Shown here: piece after piece, positions 58,779 through 64,000 of the stretch
How positions within the stretch are numbered: the stretch's first letter is position 1
Layout of the letters: each line of letters starts with the position of its first letter
NCBI GenBank assembly: GCA_029706075.1
Contig: JAINUG010000033.1
Span: forward strand, 1,674,001 to 1,738,000
Origin: Aldrovandia affinis
Taxonomy: Eukaryota > Chordata > Actinopteri > Notacanthiformes > Halosauridae
Length of the DNA stretch: 64,000 nt
Reading direction: 5' to 3'
Translations under genes and position numbers: made by a program
The notes under the pieces: generated by a model
Told to the model about the DNA's origin: nothing
The model's input: the letters and a program-made list of their open reading frames with translations, nothing else
Database searches by the model: none

Positions 58779-59506
58779 GCGGTATGGTAAGCACAATACA
58801 AATCACTGAAATAAAGCTCAAGTCACAGGACAGGGGGAAAAAAGAGAAGTGGTGGGGTCCTGACTCCTACCTGGCTCAGCTTTATCTCTTTTGCCATAAT
58901 GTAACTTCCTGTGAACCTTTAAATGTAAATTCTTTGACAGAGCCGTAAGCTCAGATGAGTCAGGTCATCTGCACTGTGGATGTCCTAGTCACAAAATCTC
59001 TTACCTTGAAGATCTATAGGCCATGGCATTGTGTGTCTGGATGAAAATGAGATACAGAAAATGTAGTGTTTCTTTTTTGAAGTGTGGGGGAGTGGAGATA
59101 AATGTATAAGGGCCAGCATGAATGTGCTTAAAGCTTGAAATAAACTTGAAGTACACAATGTAACAAAACATCTGAATATCTTTTATAAGATCTAAGACTT
59201 GGACACCTGAGTGTCACATCAGAATAAATAAGATGTAACAAATCTAGGTGCAATTTTAGACTCTGATTTAAGTTTTAAAACCCACATAAACAAGGTGACC
59301 AAAACAGCATTCTTTCACCTAAGAAATATTGCCAAAGTACGGCCGTTTTTAACTCAACAGTACGTTGAGAAGTTAATTCATGCTTTTATTTCAAGTAGAC
59401 TGGACTACTTTAAGGCTCTTTTCACCGGTCTTCCAAAAAGTTAATTGAGAAACTACAGCTAATTCGGAACTCTGCTGCTAGACTTTTAACGTAAATAAGG
59501 AAGTGA
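58779..59506. repeat. Tandem array unit 4 (partial)
   Basis: Resumes mid-unit at 'gtatggtaagcacaatacaa' (matching about 57,492 in unit 3) and runs to the point where units 1 and 2 end. It keeps a 21-bp stretch of LINE coding sequence (around 59,441-59,461) that is missing from both unit 1 and unit 2, and it alone continues into the LINE 3' end. Confidence 0.88.
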
Positions 59507-60069
59507 GAACATATTACTCCTATTTTAGCTATACTGCACTGGCTCTCTGTATATTTTAGAATTTTAAAGTCCTTTTACTTGTATACAAAGCTTTGAATGG
59601 TCTAGCACCCTCTTACATCACAGATTCCATTGTTTTATGTCCCATCATGAGCCCTTAGGTCCTCTGTAGCAGTTATTTTAAACGTTCCGAAGGTCCCCCA
59701 AAAGAAAATTGGGGAAGTTGCTTTCGTCCACTACGCACCTAAATTGTGGAACTCCCTACCAAAACGTATTAGAGAAGTGGAGAACAGCAACTGAAAACAT
59801 ACCTTTTTAATCGAGTTTATAATTAGCAACACTTAATAATTGTAATTATTTATTTATTTATTTTATTCACTCTTTATAATTGTATTTCTTTCAATTGCTT
59901 TATTCCTTTACTTACATTATTTCCTCTGCCATTTGGATTGTGTGATTATTATTTTATTATTATTATTATTTTCTCTATTCTTTGTGCTGAAATGTAAAAA
60001 CATTTTGAACTGCATTCTGTATGAAATGTGCTATATAAATAAAGTTCATTATTATTATTATTATTATTG
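59238..60069 (+). mobile_element. L2-like LINE, 3' end with (ATT)n tail
   Basis: The C-terminal ORF2 region is readable in pieces: LGAILDSDLSFKTHINKVTK, HLRNIAKVRPFL, EKLIHAFISSRLDY, then ITPILAILHWLSVYFRI and APKLWNSLPKRIREVE. This motif order is typical of L2/CR1-type LINEs of fishes. Coding sequence fades near 59,820. A 3' UTR follows, ending 'tgtgctatataaataaagtt' and a (ATT)n tail at 60,040-60,069. Stops and frame changes interrupt it. The first 270 bp are duplicated in array units 1 and 2. Confidence 0.8.
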
Positions 60070-60935
60070 TTGTTTACTTAAGTGTCTAAGTGTTAAGTGT
60101 CTCATGACACCTCATGACATATTCTCCATTGCCACCATTTTTTTGTCAGCTACACTGGTAATAAAGCAAAAACATATTTTGAATTAGTGGAACAACCAAT
60201 GTAATAACATGTCAATAAGAAACTACTTGCAAAGTTGCTGTGGTGGAGATTCAGATCAATCCTTTCAAACATGATTGGCTGGCTCCTACGGTCCTGTTGG
60301 GATAATAGTCATGGTGGAATACAACAAGACTCCAGAAAGGATCCTGGTTGAGAAGATCCACTGTCTTCCCTGTCGCCATAGGCCCTGTTTTCACATCTCT
60401 TTTTATGCAATATTTCCAGTGCATGTCACATTCAAGATTGTAGTCTAAACACAAGAAATCGTATATTTGATATGTCCAAATCTGATCTGAACCACATCTG
60501 TAGGTAGTCTGGGTCAGATTCAATCAGTATCAGAGATTAATGTAAATGCTCCTCATGCACCTTATCTTGTTTCCAACATTCTACTGACAAATAACATCCC
60601 ATAATAAGCATCGGCATAGAATTGCACAATTTCAAATGTATGGACAGCACAAGTTGTTAAGCTAGCTACTAGCTAATTTACCTCAGGGAACCAAACAATG
60701 CTAATGTCTAAAAATAATACCTAGCAAAAGGGAAATCCTTGAAATAGTTCTCATTTCAGATTCTGAACATGTCCGAATAAGTTCAGAGTGAAAGTGGGAG
60801 GGGCTAGAGAATGCTCTGTCTTACATGAAGCTGCTGTTGAGATGCAAGATGCTGAAGTAGAACGCTACGGTATTTGGTAGGAACACATCATTTATCCACA
60901 TACCACATACCAACATACATACCACATATCTACAG
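60070..60935. other. Unassigned DNA
   Basis: No gene recognised. The 90-codon minus frame at 60,251-60,523 shows no domain. Confidence 0.4.
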
Positions 60936-61445
60936 GTAACTGCCAAAATAAAGGAAACACTTGAGTAACTTAAGGTTTTTTATGGCTCTGTTATGCTATG
61001 GGGTGCATTTTCCTGGCATGGTTTAGGTCCATTCAACCACTTAGAGGGTAAGGTAAATGCCAATAAATACAAAGCCATTCTGAGTGATCACCTTCATCCT
61101 ACGGTGAAGTATTTCTATCCTGATGTAAGTGGTCTCTTCCAGGATGACAAAGCCTCATCCTCAGGACACGAGTTGTCACTGAATGGTTTCATGAGCATGA
61201 CATGATGTAGCCCATATTCCATTGCCATCTCAGTCACCAAATCTCAACCCAACTGAACACTTATAGCAGATTCTGGAGCAGCACCTGAGACAGCATTTTC
61301 CACCAGCACTAACAAAACAACAAATGATGCAATTTCTCATGGAAGAATGGTGTTGCATCCCTCCAATAGAGTTCCAGTTCCTGTTGTAGAATCTATGCCA
61401 AGGCGCATTGAAGCTGTTGTGGCAGCTCATAGTAGCCTTATTAAG
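60936..61445 (+). mobile_element. Tc1-like transposon remnant (third family)
   Basis: The left terminal repeat 'caggtaactgccaaaataaa' + 'ggaaacacttgagtaa' (60,934-60,969) is a well-known teleost Tc1-type end. It jumps directly into the middle of a transposase: LWGAFSWHGLGPFNHLEGKV, then FQDDKASS (a decayed QDNAP-type motif with the second catalytic aspartate) and PNLNPTEHL (the third acid region) in another frame, to about 61,430. The DNA-binding half and the right terminal repeat are missing. Confidence 0.8.
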
Positions 61446-63042
61446 ACTCTAAGCATGTGTCTCACTAACTCACTTTTAAAGCCTCACCTGATTATTTAGA
61501 GTGCTACCAGTTAACAGGTTTACAACCTTTCCTGTCCGCGACAGCACAACAGGGAAAAAAAGGCAAATCTATCTCAATGGCACCAGGCATTTTGATACAT
61601 TTCCAACAGGGGTTTGTTGCTGTTGGATACAAATGAACAGTTGGTTGGAATGAAAAGCATCATGTGATCTAGGTCAAAACATATGGAATCAGATATATAC
61701 AGAACAATACAAATTGTGTGTGAACAGAAGACCACATATATTGGATATACAGAAGTCCAACTTGAAATCCAATTTTACAACCTAAATCCCCCAAATTTGC
61801 CATTGGTCCCTTGAATAAGATACTTTACATGAATGTTTTCAGTTAATATCCTAAATGTGAGCTTTGTGAGTCACCCTGGAAATGGGCCTCTGCCAAGCAA
61901 ATAATGCAATGATAATGTAGTAAAATGTTACTTTCTTGAAAAAAATCATGTGTAGGATAATCAGCAGGTATCCGTTTTGAAAACACCAACCCCAGAGAAT
62001 GACGATAAGCTTGTTCTTCAACACTTACTGTATCAATCAAATTAATGATCAATTATCCCCATGATAAACAACCCTATCCAAGAACAAGTAGCACAGCATA
62101 TAATTTCTAAATTTAACAACATGTACCAAGGCAGTGGTTGCCTTCCTTTCATTTTGTCCTGATTAATTCTAGCACACAGTGTTCCAAGTGTCATACATAA
62201 CAGCCAAATGGAAAAACTGGATTTATTCCGGCAAAGCGTAGAACAAATTTTGTTTGAATGCACACCCAGATAATGCATGCAAGAGCACCCTTTCCCGGAA
62301 GGCACCAGTGCCCACTCCGTAATTATGTAAGGAGACGTTGCTGTTGGAAAAGCTGGGAGGGGAGTTGGAAGGAAAGAGTTAAGTTGGTGCCAACGTGGTG
62401 TTTGCAGCAGAGGGTGTCAGACGGCCATCTGAGTTGGCTTGTCCTTGCGAGTCTGTCCTTTCCTGAGATTCTGTTGGATTCCAGCAGCTGACAGGTAACA
62501 TTTTCTCCCAGTCACATCAGATTCCTCCATGAAGGCCATCCCACGGGGACCACCAACCAATGGAATGTCGATGCAACACTAAGTCAATTAGCTGGCAAGG
62601 AAAGGCAATGGCATGTAGAAATAGCCTTTTTTCCCTTTCTTCACACTTTTCTTCTTCTCACACTTCTCATACTATTTTTTTAAGCAATTTCACACTGAGG
62701 TACAAACAAATCCAGCTGCAACATTTGAGTGAGAATCATGTCCTTCCAGAATGTATGAGTGGTGTAAAGACAACTAAACAATAGGGAAGATAATCAACCT
62801 GAGATGCCTGATGCTTAAAGGTAGCATGCCATTCAGGAAGGATTTGTTCTTTGCGATCAAATTATTTAAATGGATGAGTAAATTACAGTAGATTCACAGG
62901 CAGTATCGGTCCTGGCTCACTTGATGGTGAGATCAGTCATACCCCCCCACCCCCACCCTCCCAAGCCCCAGGGAGGCCACACAAAACAAGTACCTATGTT
63001 GTAACAAGGCACAATAGCCACCCCTTTCATTTGAAGAAAATA
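61446..63042. other. Unassigned, largely unique-looking DNA
   Basis: No gene recognised. The part at about 62,060-62,520 has balanced composition without repeat ends and is a candidate conserved non-coding region, unproven. A C-rich tract lies at about 62,941-62,965. Confidence 0.4.
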
Positions 63043-63405
63043 CTACAAATGGTCAGGGAGGTGGAGCAGAGGCCTGATTGATGGAGTGCTGAGTGGAGAG
63101 ACGGTTGTCCTTCTGCCCATTGCTGCAGAGGAACTCTGAAGCTCTCTTAGAGTGGCCATTGGGTTCTTGGTCACCTTCCTGACCAAGGCCCTTCTTGCCC
63201 CGTTACTGAGTTTGGCCGGACGGCCAGCTCTAAGAAGAGTCATGGTGGTTCCAAACTTCTTCCATTTCACAATGATGGAGCCCACTGTGCTCCTGGGAAC
63301 TTTCAATGCTTTAGCAATGTTTTTATACACTTCCCCAGATCTATGCCTCGACACAATTATATCTCAAAGGTCTATGGAGAGTTCCCAGGACTTAATGGCT
63401 AGGTT
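63043..63405 (-). pseudogene. Tc1 transposase N-terminal fragment (DNA-binding domain)
   Basis: The 103-codon frame (63,354-63,043) encodes a clean helix-turn-helix (YKNIAKALKVPRSTVGSIIV) and the GRPAKLS minor-groove motif, then NPMATLRELQSSSA before it runs off the element. A few upstream codons of the transposase are in another frame. It is better preserved than the 8.7 kb copy, which has GRLAKLS. No catalytic residue is present. Confidence 0.82.
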
Positions 63406-63790
63406 TTTTTTGCTCTGACATGCACTGTGAACTGTGGGACTTTATATAGACAGGTGTGTGCCTTTGCATGTACAATCAATTTAATTTGCCACAGGTGGAC
63501 TACAATCAAGTTCTAGAAACATCTCAAGGATGATCAAAGGAACTGGATCCATCTGAGCTCAATTTCGAATGTCCTAGTGAACAGTCTGCATACTTGTGTA
63601 AATGTGATATTTCAGTTTTTTATTTTGAATAAATGAGAAAAAATGTCAAAAAACCTATTTTTGCTTTGTCATTATGTGGTATTGTGTGTAGATTGATGAG
63701 GAAAACAAATAATCTAATCAATTTTAGAATAAGGCTGTAACATAAAATGTGGAAAAAGTGAAGGGGTCTGAATACTCTCCGAATGCACTG
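63043..63790 (-). mobile_element. Tc1-like DNA transposon, 5' half (inverted relative to the 8.3 kb copy)
   Basis: On the minus strand the left terminal repeat starts after TA at 63,790 (cagtgcattcggagagtatt + cagacccctt). A full 5' leader follows and then the start of the transposase. Sequence stops abruptly at about 63,043, so the catalytic domain and right end are absent. Same family as 8,308-9,230. Confidence 0.87.
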
Positions 63791-63792
63791 TA

Positions 63793-64000
63793 TACAAATA
63801 ACAAATTTAAATTGAACAATAAATACAAATAAATAGATAAATAAAAATAGCATGCTTCTTTTAAAAGGAACAAAAATAAGGAAGTGCTGTCCAAGACAAT
63901 CAATAAGAACACTGACACATATTGCACACTAATTAAAAAATTGAAGGTGCACACAAATAAAAGTAAATTGAACACAGCGGAGTTGCACCTTTTCAATACT
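63793..64000. other. Unassigned AT-rich DNA
   Basis: No feature recognised. Minus-strand frames here are AT-rich and phenylalanine-rich, without a domain. Confidence 0.45.

Overview
The window looks like AT-rich, gene-poor DNA from a teleost fish. The evidence is the repeat content: several Tc1/mariner families, tRNA-derived SINEs that share tails with LINEs, an RTE (Rex3-like) LINE, CR1/L2/Rex1-group LINEs, PIF/Harbinger and hAT elements, and one Ty3/gypsy fossil. I cannot name the species. I found no intact host gene, no convincing host exon and no functional RNA gene. The longest open frames are transposon or LINE remnants, frames through SINE consensus sequence, or (TA)n read-through. Nothing bacterial, viral or CRISPR-like is present.

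Layout. 0-9.3 kb: a decayed SINE, a Tc1 copy that lost part of its catalytic domain (0.94-1.81 kb), a 660-bp inverted-repeat element (1.92-2.58 kb), a (TA)n run, a solo-LTR-like fossil, a cluster of tRNA-derived SINEs with one well preserved copy carrying a 19-bp target duplication (7.15-7.49 kb), and a second Tc1 family (8.31-9.23 kb). 9.3-16 kb: mostly unassigned DNA with short duplications, an LTR-like fossil near 12.8 kb and a SINE at 14.84-15.22 kb. 16.2-18.7 kb: a reverse-strand LINE with a reverse-transcriptase pseudogene. The 3' end of a related LINE lies at 22.9-23.8 kb, followed by a clean SINE with target duplications. 24.2-29.4 kb: mostly unique DNA plus one 5'-truncated SINE. 29.4-35.6 kb: two inverted PIF/Harbinger copies with a SINE between them. 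36-38.1 kb: two hAT-like non-autonomous elements. 42.0-44.7 kb: a GC-rich RTE LINE with both ends and a 12-bp target duplication but without most of its endonuclease. 47.3-49 kb: a broken Ty3/gypsy fossil. 52.6-53.9 kb: a reverse-strand Tc1 interrupted by another repeat. 55.6-59.5 kb: a tandem array of about 860-bp units that captured a LINE 3' segment and holds a Harbinger-like insertion. 60.9-61.4 and 63.0-63.8 kb: two more Tc1 remnants.

The parts that belong together are transposon ecology, not a pathway. The SINEs at 14.8, 27.6 and 33.8 kb end in nearly the same 3' sequence and (ATGG)n tail as the RTE LINE at 42-44.7 kb, as expected if that LINE class mobilised them. A second 3' tail, with the 'gctctggataagagc' core, is shared by a tRNA-headed SINE (23.96 kb) and a headless repeat found at 38.0, 52.8, 58.0 and 58.5 kb. 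Several unannotated stretches (about 24.3, 25.5, 39.9, 50.9 and 62.2 kb) have the texture of conserved non-coding DNA in a gene desert, but that is only an impression without alignment. I did not find a new biological system; the most unusual structure is the 55.6-59.5 kb array.
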